From positions 156,246,431 to 156,310,430 of the forward strand of contig OY740767.1 of the NCBI GenBank assembly GCA_963513935.1: a DNA stretch of 64,000 bases, written 5' to 3'. The translations under genes were made by a program, and so were the position numbers. Of this stretch, positions 22,247-34,486 are shown piece by piece. This stretch comes from Aphrophora alni (taxonomy: Eukaryota; Arthropoda; Insecta; Hemiptera; Aphrophoridae). The notes beneath the pieces are model-generated. The model saw only the letters and a program-made list of their open reading frames with translations, was not told where the DNA came from and did no database searches. Within the stretch, counting starts at the first letter, position 1, and each line of letters opens with the position of its first letter.

Positions 22247-25200
22247 TCGTTGTTAATTTAAATTTATACGAAGAAGAAAATGGTAGAGATATAGGCCTAA
22301 TTATTCGATCATAAGAATAACTTTCTTTGGGAAGGAAAAACAGAATGACACATACTTTTAGGTTATGTAAAGTGTAGGGAATTCCTGTTGCTGAAGGAAT
22401 TATTTAGATCAGATAATACAGAATAAAGTCAGTATCGATTATCAATCGGACTAATTAGGCATGCGTATTACAACTTTTGGGAATACAGTAGATGTATTAC
22501 ATAGACTGTAATTGGCGAGGGATAATAAATAAATGTATAATAGAATTTCACCAAACCTAAATTGTCTCTGAATAACATAATTAACAATAATGATAATAAT
22601 AATTAATTTCATTATTTTTACGTAACACCATTCATTTTTAGTTGTTAGTAAAGAACATTTATTACAATTAATATTAATTACAATTAAAATAAACCATGAA
22701 AAGAGAGATTAATGATTTATTTATAGCTCCACAATAAATTGATTTAAACTTCATATAGTCAACAAGAAGGAAATAATCCTCTGAAATACTCTAGTCTACA
22801 ATTTTTTTTTTTTATGATAAATTATAAAAGTATCCGTCGGTTTTTTTTTCGATACAAAATAAACAAGAACATTCTAATTTCAGTAATATTATTTAAAATT
22901 GTCTACAACATCTCTATTGTCTGCCACATTTATATCATGGAACTTTAAACAATCCGTATCAAAATTAACGGGAGCATACAATAACGAAAAATAAGATTTG
23001 AAAAATTGATTAACTTATAACCTTTCAGACATTTTATTAATCAAACGTCTTTACAGCAACCTTCAGGTATCTTGACGTTACTAGTTCATAAAGAATTCTA
23101 TAAAATTATCTTTATCTTTCATTCATCATTGAGCAACCTTAGCGCTTACAATAAAAGAAATACTAAAAGTATCTATATAAAATGAAAGATCGTAACCCTA
23201 AGAAACGCTCATAAATACGAGCCTAAGTGGGAAAGTGTGTGTTTGATTTATTTGTATAGATCTACATTATAAAGGATAAAGGGACTTTGACCTTGCATCC
23301 GGAAGTCTGACACTTCTAAATGTCTGAGATGAGAATTGCTTCGCCAGATAAAGTTGTGTTTATAATATGCACCACACACATTCTGATTTCTCAACGTCTA
23401 GCCTCTAGACTTAAAGTAGGCTATATCCTTCCATAACTTAAACACCCATTTCGTAAGGATTTCTCAAATTTCGACTCCTTATAACATTAAAAAGAATAAA
23501 TGTGTTTTCACAAATTTCTCAGGCCCCATAAAATGTGAACTTTCTTTTTTTCTAAGAGTTTATCCAAACAAATGTGTATAATATTCCTTGTTGTTTTAAA
23601 GAAAAACTATCTGTGTCGTCATGGGCTTATAAAAAGGTAGGAAAACAACATAAAAAAATATCCATTCAAGGTGAATGATTCCTACTTAATAAAGGCTTAA
23701 TAAAACAAACACATTTTAATATGAAAATAATAAACAGAGATCTGATCAGCTGATCTGAAAAAAATGTAAAATAAATACATTATAAGTATTACTAACTATT
23801 TTGTGGTTTAAAAACAAAACATCACAGTCATCATCCTCTCCCCCAGGACTAGAAAAGTCTGAAGATCTTGGATGTTATCTAAATAGTAATGGGGAAGGAA
23901 ATTACCACTTTCAAATGTTTTTATTTAATTTCCAAAAAAATCCGACAACCTTTGAAATTACAACGATTATAATCTGTTGATTTTAAAGGTGTCTTCGCCG
24001 TAATGTGGAAAAATATACGTTTTTCTATAAGTTGAATGAAAAAGTATATTTTTGAAAACTTTTGAAAGTAATCGCTGCTTCAGAGGACCATTAGTAAGCA
24101 AAGAATTACCATAGCAACGAGTATAACAATGTCTAAGGAATGTTGATTACATATATAAGCTGTTGTAAATTTATTATTAGCTTATTTTGTGGTTAGGTTT
24201 ATATCATTAGATCTCTCTCATCTTAATAAGATCTATGTTCTCTTCCGGGCCTTATGTTATTAGATTTGTATAAGGCGATAACAGCCGAGTTAAACAACAA
24301 AAAGAAAAAAATAGTGCACCATTGCAAAATGAATCCAGTTTAGTTCGTTTAAAACTATGATTATGATCATGGTAAATAAATAATGTTTAAGTTTTTTCAC
24401 ATAAAATTAAATTCATTGAATAAAGTCACAAGTAAAGTTATTTTCTTCGTTTCACTAAATTACCTTATAATTACTAATTTAGCAATTAAAATATTTATCC
24501 CAACACAACCTACATAATGACTAGTAGTTTTACAATGTGTCAAAATTATAAAATGTAAACTATTATATTAAAAATTGTATTTCTTACAAAGTAGCCTTAA
24601 TAAAAACTTATGCAAAGTTTCATCCAAAACAATTATTTTAACAAAAATATTTTTGACAGACAAAAACATTCCCACAGAGTTTGTGGCTATCAGTTAAGTA
24701 AAAACATATTAATTTTATATCTCATGATGATGTTATATACATTTTAACAATTACTGGATGTTCAATATATAAAATAGGCTATTTATCTTTTAATAAGTAT
24801 TCTTGATTTTTAATCTGCGCCAAATTTAGTTTATCTTAGTAGGGATATTTGCTTTTATAAATAATACAAAATATCTGTCTGTCATCAGAGCTGTATTCTG
24901 TTCTACAGGAAAAACACGTGAATAGATTTTATTCAAAATTTTATGTATCATACCGGTATGTTATACAATTGTTATTTCCATAATTCAAGATGCCAAAAAA
25001 ATTAGTAACAGAACAAAAATACACTTGAACTAGTTACGATATAAAAGAATTACCCACATAAGTTAATAAATTTGTTGAAAATGGGATCAACCAAATACTT
25101 TATTAGGAACAGTAGCTCGTCATAGATATAGAAAAGAAAGAAAGAAAAACCTACCCTTTACAAAACTTTCTCTATAAACCAATTAGTGGCAAGATAGTAA

Positions 25201-25870
25201 GTAGGCCTATAACAATAAACAATAGGATTAAGTACTCAAATTTTACAACACAACTACCCTAACCCACAAAGTAGAGCAGTATAAGAAATAAAGGTGTCAT
25301 ATTTTTAATTTTCGGAAGTTGGAATGGCTCAAGAATATGCTGATATAAGACTGTTTAGTTTCCATTACCTATCCTGGGAATATCATTAAGACTACTTGCA
25401 AATGAACGTTTAAATTCGTTACACAATATGATATAAATATTCCATAAGCGGTAGGCATCTATTTATAATCAAATATTATAAATTAATGAAGCAAACGAGT
25501 ACAAGTGAGGTATTCCATAAAACATGTTCATAATAAAATTTATAATAGTTCAGGAAAAAGTAGCGCTATTTACCTACTAGAAGATTAGTCAGACAAAACT
25601 TACTATTATAAATATAAATTCTAGACAATTAGGTCTCCTTATATCATGGTCATAAACGTAGTTTTTGTGAGATCTTGTGTTTGAGTTTTTGTTCTACATA
25701 TCATTTTTAGGTTTATATAAATGTTAACACTACACAAAACCGCATTGCCTAATTAACAACTAGGATTAATCTAGGCCTCCTGGTTAGAAAAATCGCAAGG
25801 GTAAAGGTTGAAGACATATTTAATCTAAAAATACAACAATATAGGCTACGATAAAAATGACTAATAGCTT
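22247..25870. other. Intergenic DNA, no supported gene
   Basis: AT-rich DNA. Apart from a short piece of the Penelope-like end (GTTTTTGTGAGATCTTGTG, about 25659-25700), I see no gene, TIR pair or array. A weak match to the family-R CTTATAA core lies near 23613. Confidence 0.5.
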
Positions 25871-25899
25871 CACTTAGGAAACAGAGTAAGGTTCAAACT

Positions 25900-25978
25900 T
25901 ACGTTTTCCTGGAAAATGCATTTTCTTTACAGTTACTACAGTAATACCTACGTAACTTATCCACTCATCTGACATAAT
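25900..25978 (-). other. Possible first coding exon, minus strand (unassigned)
   Basis: A minus-strand ATG at 25978 opens MSDEWISYVGITVVTVKKMH and runs into CCAGGAAAAC followed by a consensus donor GTAAGT. The text looks somewhat more protein-like than its surroundings, but no downstream exon could be matched and no family is recognised. It could equally be chance. Confidence 0.18.
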
Positions 25979-26263
25979 TTCTCTAATGATTATATGTTTT
26001 ACAAAAAGACAAATGGATTTATCATTACACCAAGTAAAACAAAAACACTCACCTGTACACTTTTTATTTAAACAAATAACACAACCCACAACATTTATAT
26101 GTATTAAATTGAAAAAACTCCTTAACAAAATGGCTGGTGGCGGGCTTCTGTTTGCGTTTGAAACGCCCCAAGTGTGTAGAAAGAAAAACAAAAGCAATTG
26201 GCAAACTTGATAGTAAAAAATATTGTCGCAGTTTTCTCGCCTTTGTTTATTTAACGTAATCAA

Positions 26264-28016
26264 TCATACCGTGTCAACAAACAAACAGAAAACTAAAAGT
26301 ATATGCATGTTTATTTTTAGTCGATACTTACTTATAATTTAAGACTATCAATTTAAAATGATTTATCTTTTAAAAAATCTTGTAATTTAAAAATATGGGG
26401 TAAATTTTTGTTGATGTTCTATCGCATCTTTAATTCAGGCAAATTATTCGACCATGCATTGAACTTTAAAAAATATTGTGTGTATCAAAGAAGTGATGAA
26501 GATAGAATAAAACAAAATAAAAAAGATATTGCATAAACTTTCTCACACGCCCATAATGAAAACGAAATATTACCTAAGTTCAGAATTTAAAAGGAAATTT
26601 ATTATAAGACCAAAATTCTGATTAAAAAAAAAATCGGTTCTATAAAAAAAAAAAGCAGATTGAGAGTTATCTAGATGGTTTAAATGACTTGTGTTGTGAA
26701 ATGGGCTATGTGATGGATTTCTTTGATCAAGACTGTTTTGAGTGAGCTCAGGGTTTGTATTTTATGGTATGAGCCATGAGGAGGTGACTTTCATATGTCT
26801 ATTTACAGAGTTGAAATTCAATATAGTTATAATATTCGTAGTGTTTATGTGATTTAAGCAAATTTTTTTTATTAAAAAAAACAAAACAAAACAAAAAAAC
26901 AGTTGAGTGCTGGTCGTTGTTATGGGCAAATTGAAAACTATGCCAATTATCATAATGACACCTTGGATTTTATATACTAATTGTTTCACAAAGTTCTTCT
27001 AACACTCTCAGAGCTATTTTTATAAGTGAAAACAAAAAAAAAAATTAATAAAACATATGTCCGGTAAACACTTTGTTTTTCGGCTATTCACCATTTTGTT
27101 TTTATAAAAAAAACTTTATAACTTTGGAAATAGATGAGATATTGAGTTTAGATTTTGTAATTTAAAACAGTTTACATGTGAACAAAAATGAAGACTAAAA
27201 TAAATAAGCTTTTCATTCCATTTTCTTGTATTCAATTTCTCATGTGTCAGCACTACAATAATTTCGCTCAGGAAAAACAAACTTTGGGGAACTGCCGTTT
27301 CTGATTGAATTATACTTTTGAGGTCAGATTTGTGGCAATGTGTTCTACTAACAAAGACCTTTGAAATGAGGTACTAGTCGACCTATGCTTAAATTGAAGA
27401 TTTTCATGACTTCCTCTGGCTGGAGGTTCTCCAGTAACGAAATGTGACAATTAAATGTATCAGAGTGTTGTAAGGTCACACATCTAGAGTTACATTGAGA
27501 ACAAGAAGGTTTAGATAACCTGGAGAAAATCCTCAGAAATAAATATGAGTGCGGAAGTTGAAATGAGTGATAAGAGAACAAGAAGATTGAAAGAGGGGAA
27601 GCTAGGGATGCATTGCGCTTCAAGTATGTTCATAGAAAAACTTCCTCATTATAAGCTTATGTTATCATACAGGCTCTAGTTGAACATCAGTTTTAAGTTT
27701 TTTAGAATTTTAGTCAGTTCTCATTAGGCTAAGAAAATGAATTTCATTCTTTTTATGTTAGTGAATTACAATCACATTTTTGTTTGCAGTAAATTAAAAA
27801 ATGTATAAGAAGCAAAAACTTTAGTCAGCTACAATTGGCCGTTCTGGTCACAACTTAGAACCCAAAACATAGAGAGGGAGAGAAAAATAGAAGAGAAGTT
27901 AGTAAATGATTTTCTTTAACTTCTTGTCCATAAATTAATAATTTGTATAATTTTGCAAACCCTTGAATTATTTTGAATATACTTATAAATTACCAAATAT
28001 AATTTTTTTTTTCCAG
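26264..28016. other. Upstream region of DGAT2 copy B, no supported gene
   Basis: AT-rich DNA. It ends in a polypyrimidine tract plus CAG acceptor at 28014-28016, one base before the copy B start codon, so an untranslated first exon of copy B should lie somewhere upstream. I could not locate it or a promoter. Confidence 0.45.
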
Positions 28017-28017
28017 A

Positions 28018-31000
28018 ATGCAGGTGTTGGGAATACAATTTGCACCACTAAATGTTCCTTTAGAAAGGAGATTACAAACATTTGCCGCAGCATGTTGGTT
28101 CTTAACAGTTGCTTTTCTACCGTTCATTGGTCTGTTCTTAATGATCTACCTGATATTGTTCACAAAGTATTGGATGTTTGCTTTGCTGTATGTTACGTGG
28201 ATATTTTTTGATAGAAATACTTCCAGTCAAGGTGGAAGAAGGTAAGATTAGAGTTTTGATCATAATTTATAACAATACTTCATTTAAAATTAGGAAAACG
28301 TAAATTAATTCACCAATGAAAGGAAACGTTCACATTTTAACAGCAAACACACTATTTTGTACAAGAAGATATTTCAATGACAACCTTGGTTAATTAAATT
28401 TGATGACAATCTTTGAAATGCGTCTTGTTCAAAATAAAAGGTTTGTTGTGGAAATTGGTATTAGTATTAAGAGAATAAAAAGTTTTTTGTGAACTTTCAA
28501 GTAAATACACTTGAAAAGTTGAGAATTTTTAATTTTGTATTTTAGGTTGTAAAAGCTAGGCTAATGCGTTACTTGAATAAGGTGACTATGAAAAAGAAGT
28601 CAAAAACAATATATAAAATATCTCGTAAATAAAAATAAATTTAAGAGGTCATAGGGTCATTTGAACATCAAAAGAAAACGGGGAAAGAAACTGAGCTTCT
28701 TGTGCTAATAGTAATTAGTACGATGCATCTCACAGTTGGGAATTCTTCAGCTACTGTTTACAAAGTGATATATAAAAGATTTTAAATGCATGTACAGTAT
28801 ATAAGATAGAAATTATAACTTTTCCACAAAATTAACATAATCACAAACTTAAGATTGGAATTTGGAGTCTCCTTGCCAAACAAGATTGAGGAGAATGTTA
28901 TGTTTACTGAGAAACCAACAGTCCATATTAGTGCCACAGTTAACTGTCATAATTGTATCTGTTTACAGCTGAACTTACCTTATTACTTTTGTTTAAGTAT
29001 ATTAACTGCTTAAATTTGTCACTTACAAAATTGGTTTTGAAATCCCGGAGTTCTCATATAGACACCCTATTAACCTCTTAAGCAGGCGTGACATTATAAG
29101 CCGCACTTCAGTAGTAATTTTTAAATTGGTTTTGACGTAATATTTCATCTGATGTTTGAAAAGCTTGTTTATAATGTGGGGGATGGAATGTAGCGTCTCT
29201 TATTATATGGTAGGTACTGTATACAATCTAACAGATCACAGCACCAATTTTTACTACCACTCTACCTTCGATATTGATATTGCTTTATTCTGTATAGAAC
29301 AACTTATCTTTGTTTGAATATAATGGACTCTAAAAATTTAAAAGAAAATAATATTTCTGCACTTATAAGCGAGGATAGTGATGATGATGATAGTGACTTT
29401 TTTATCAATTCTGACGAAAGTGACAGTGAAAGTGAGAATGAAATTGAAGTTGTTGAAAATCCTCTTCTGAATCCAACTGTTTCCGATGCATGGACAAGTC
29501 GAGGTAATGTTAGACCTTGATTTCTTTTTTTATCAAACAGTGGCATTCAAATTAATATATTATCAAGTGAACAAGGAAAAACCGCAAACTACAAAATAAC
29601 ACAACTACACAAAACTGTTTAATGCGTTTATATTACCTTATGTACATTTCGATAGTCTTATATATACATAGGGTAATATAAATGCATTATACAGTTTTGT
29701 GTAGTTGTGTTATTTTGTGGTTTGGGGTTTTTCCTTGTTCATATACAGTCACCACACTGCTCTAGTGATTTGTTTATATTATCAAGTGACAAAAACAATC
29801 CATGTTTCTTTTTTGGGCAATTTTTTGTTGATAAGATTTTGCAGTTAATAGCTGATCAGACAAACCTATATATTATGCTCAAGAATTCCTTGAAAGTCAC
29901 GCTATATTGAAACCAAGATCAAGGCCTCGTAGTTGGGTACCAACAAATAAAATTATTTCTTCCCGTATCGATTCTTCAAGGAATAGTAAAAAAATCTACA
30001 TTGCAGTCATATTTCAGTCGTAGAGAATAATAGAAACAAGGTTTTTTTTTATAAAGTATAGTCTTAAAAGAGATTCTCAATGCTGCTAAAGTTGATTCCT
30101 TTCGTAGGCAATAAAACATTCACTCATTATGGTGGAAAAAAACCTTTTAAAATATCACCTATTTTCAATCATATAAGAGACAATTGCAAATCATTGTACA
30201 TTCCCAGTCAAGATATATGTGTGGACAAGTCTCTGTTATTATGGAAAGGTCGTTTGTCATGGAAACAATTCATACCTACAAAGAGAAGTAGAGTTGGTGT
30301 AAGTTCATCAGCTTATATATAGAACTTGATAATTTACACTGATAAGAACACCGACTATGGAGAAAACTATCCTAATACGCCCATAAATAGCAGAATAGTT
30401 TTAGAACTGTCGCACAATTTTCTAAATAAAGGTTATACAGTTTATTTAGATAATTGGTATACCAGTGTTGAATTGGCCGAAAAACTTTGCGATTCAAAAA
30501 CAGACATTGTTGGTACACTTCGTCTTGACAGAAAAGGGATTCTGTTGGAGTTGAAAACAAAAAATCTAAAACGTGGAGAACACATTGTGCGATATAAGGG
30601 AAAACTAATAGTTTTACGTTGGTGTGATAAGAAAAATGTTACATTATTGAGCTCTATACACAAAAATACATTTGTTGAATAGAGAAGCCATTCAAAACAA
30701 TTGTTAAACCAAAAGTTGCAATTGATTATGGAGAAAAAATAGGACCTGTAGACCAATTAAGCATTGATTTGTCCATCACTTTGTCCATCACATAATTTGT
30801 GATATTTTACTCTTGACTCATTTTTAGAATGTCAATGTGTCAATCAATAACCAATGATGTAACATTACACATAAATGTAAAGCAATCACTATGACCTGAT
30901 GCCGATGTTAGAATACATCCACAATTCCATCATTATTTATTTATAGAGAGACATTTAGGTTCTTATTGATTTTATCATTTGTGTGGTTTTGTTCTTTTGT

Positions 31001-31434
31001 TTATAGTAAGAAACGTATTGTTCTCTGCCATAAAATCACAAAAAAAAAAAAAAATTTAGACTTTTCCATACAATTTGCAATCTTAAAAATTTTTGAAGAT
31101 GCGTCTAATTGGTGTTTCTTCTGAATTTAAGAACACTTTTACTTAATTGCTTTTAATACTGATGAACTATTTAAAAATGATGTTTTAGTTAGATGGGGAG
31201 GCAGGAGAAAGTTTGGATTCCTCCAGGATGATTTTGCATGTTTAGTCGTCCATTTTTATTTCTTGGTTGTTTTTTTTGTCTTATGACATTACTCTCAAAA
31301 TTTGATATATCATAATTATATTTTATGTGTAGTATAGTGTAGTAATTATATTTTTAGTGTAGTAGCCCCTGGAACCAATTTTGAAAAATCAGTGAGTGTC
31401 TAAGAAATTACTGTGTCAGGTTTATTTTATTTTA

Positions 31435-31484
<50 letters not shown>

Positions 31485-34448
31485 TGTGTGTGTGTGTGTG
31501 TGTTATTGTACCAAACTTGTGGTAGGGGTTTCAGTGTTTTATATTGTTCACATTCACCACAGTGTTCATTGAACATCTATAAACTCTACATTTTTTATTT
31601 TTTATTACATATATGTTATATAGTAAAAAACATATTAAATTGTGTAGCCTATTAATTGTGTTTCAGATTTCAATGGATCCGCAACTGGAGATGGTGGCAT
31701 TATTTTCGGTATTATTTCCCTCTCACCCTTCATAAGACAGCAGAACTTCCGTCTGGTCGTAACTATCTGTTATGTACATTCCCACATGGCATTCTCTGTT
31801 CCGGAGCTTTTGGAGTCTTTGCTACCAACCATTCTGATTTCTCTCAACTGTACCATGGTCTAGTTCCATACCTCATCACGATTACTTTCCATTTCTGGAT
31901 GCCTCTCTCTCGAGAACTTATTTTAGGATTAGGTAAGTTTAATATTGATAATAAATTTATAATTTTTATGTTAAATATGTCAAAGACATTATTTTAAAAC
32001 AAAAGGGGGGAAAATGACATTTTTGAGATTGAACAAGCTAATGTCTTTTTTTATGTAACACAAAGGATACGGTAGTATAAATATTGGCAATAAATAAATT
32101 TGTTACTTTAGTATTAGAAGCAAGGTTTTCTTGGGTAATTCAATGAAACATGATGTATTATAGGAAAAATGTTATTTATTGAAATAGATACAATAACATA
32201 GAATATAATGTACTTCTTCACTTTGAGAGTTGCCAAAAGTCACAAATATCGGTCACTAACCTCTATTGGGTCAATAAAACCAGACCTGCTTACCTATGCC
32301 ACTGCTGAATGCTACATGTATTTGCTCAAATACGAGTCTAAATGATGACAAGATGTTACTCTAAGCATTTTGTTACACCATTTGATTTGATAATTTAATA
32401 TTGTAACAGTATGTCATGTAAGTAATAGTTGAATTATATTAATATAATAGATTACCCTTACCTATATCTTTGTTGAAAAGGACAAGTTAGGTAGGGTTAA
32501 ATTATTTTAGATTTATTTCTTTTGAAACAAACATTCTTAACTGTGGTATATTGTTTTAATATAATGTGACTATACTTAAGATAGTAAATATTTGTAAAGT
32601 AAAATGACTGTACTGACTATTGCTTGAATAAAATTGGTTGTCTGTTGCAATTCCGTTATACCAAAGTTCTGTTTCCCAAGGTTTCTTCGTGGGCTTTCCC
32701 GTTATCCTGCCTGTACTAGCAATGGACACCACGTTAACTATAACTGTGTTTGTGTTTCATTTAAGTTATCTCTCACTTTACTTATAGTTTCCGATACACT
32801 ACATTTACCATCATAATATTTGTATATGACTGCAAAGTATTTTTGTTATTGTATTTATTTCAATAAATAACATTTTTCCTGAAAAACTTCATGTTTCATT
32901 GAATTACCTAACAGAAACTTGCTTTGAAAAAGGGGGTTCAGCCAATATTAAAGTACCATAAATTCTTGGTAATTATCTAAAATATGCAAATTGATCTTAA
33001 GTTTTGGAATTTCCGACAAAACAAATTTAGAAATTCAAAACTGTGTCAGATTTTCAAAATTGTCCAGGTCAAAAGTAATCAAAATAAACAAATTCAAATA
33101 GTAAAGCATACATCAATTAATTATATTTTGACAATTTCATTATATTATTATAAAAATAAGCCAAAAGTATAAAACTGATTTTTTAATGAAACTCAGTTTT
33201 TATGTATTTTTTGAAATGTTGAACTTGATTTGTTACTAGTTTTGGTGTGTCTATGAATAAAATTATGTGTTCAAAATGGGCGCACCAGTAATTTAAAAAA
33301 AATAGGTAGTGTGATAAGGTATTTATTTGTTAAATATTCATTAAAATTATAGCTTAGAATTGTTCTTTCGGTTAGGAAGATGTTTAGTAATTGAGCATGT
33401 TACAAACTTCGACTCAGTGCCATGCTCTAGCATGTATAGAGTAGGTCAAGCTATTATTGAATTCTTGTTTAATTATTGTTTCCAGGGGGCTGCTCAGCAT
33501 CCCGAGATAGTTTGATTCATTTGCTCAGTGATGATAAAGAAAGCAAAGCTGTGGTATTGATGGTAGGGGGTGCTTCTGAAGCTTTGAAGTGCCATCCTGG
33601 TCCTTACACTATAATCTTAAAGAATAGAAAAGGCTTCGTTAAGATTGCTCTGCAAACAGGGTAATATCAAATACACATTCTACCTTTGTCAGTAGTTGGG
33701 TTGAAACAAATAAAGTTCTGTAAATTTGTAGGAAATGATAACTATAGTGACAAACTTAGATCTTCAGGTGAACCATTGTTACCGAACTATATTGCAGTTA
33801 CTAACAGTCTAGGGTCAGAAGGGTTTGTGTAAGAACTGAGGATGAAGACACTTTATTTTCATTCATTTGGTGATTGAGGTTTCCACAACTTTAGTTTATT
33901 ACAGTGGACAAAAAAAGTTTTGTTAATGTGATGTTTCTTTCATGATATTCAAGATTTTTTTTCATGCATTTATAGTCTAGATTAGAATGGAAATTTGAAA
34001 ATAGTTATATTTTATCTATTTGAATTAAAAATTTTGATCAAAATTGTAATATTGTAAAAATTTGGTAGAGAAAAAATATGTTATTATTACACTTATATAA
34101 AAAAATCTAATTTATTACTAGGGATGAATTTACTATTTATATATATTAGTTACCTTTTTTTTTAGTAGTCAGAGCAATTATTTTTTTGTTGTAGAAACAC
34201 TACAGCGCTGTTTCGCCGTTCACAGCCGGCTTCGTCAGGTGTAGGCTTAATACTTAAATAAAATACATAATGACATTGAACACACACGATAACACGACAC
34301 AAAAAAAAACAATATAAAATATATCAGTGTTAAAATTTTATTTAAGTGTTAAGCCTACACCTGACGAAGCCGGCTGTGAACGGCGAAACAGCGCTGTAGT
34401 GTTTCTACAACAAAAAAAGAATTGCTCTGACTACTAAAAAAAAGGTAA

Positions 34449-34486
<38 letters not shown>

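Larger units (their letters stand above)
34148..34457. repeat. Hairpin of two inverted Penelope-like ends, in intron 3 of copy B
   Basis: The left arm (34148-34262) and right arm (about 34338-34457) are near-perfect reverse complements, from TTAGTTACC / GGTAACTAA at the outer edges to TTAAATAAAAT near the centre, with about 75 bp between them. A TA microsatellite (34452-34483) abuts the right edge. Each arm contains the same hammerhead-like motif. No coding sequence. Confidence 0.85.

Noticed and set aside
26126..26210. Short + strand frame starting MAGGGLLFAFETPQ as a DGAT2 copy B first exon
   Set aside because: No donor joins it to 28017 in a supported way, and the copy B start at 28018 already matches the family N-terminus.
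30372..30756. Two minus-strand frames
   Set aside because: Antisense shadows of the piggyBac transposase relic.
31413..31655. Val-Cys-rich open frame
   Set aside because: It is the translation of the TG microsatellite.
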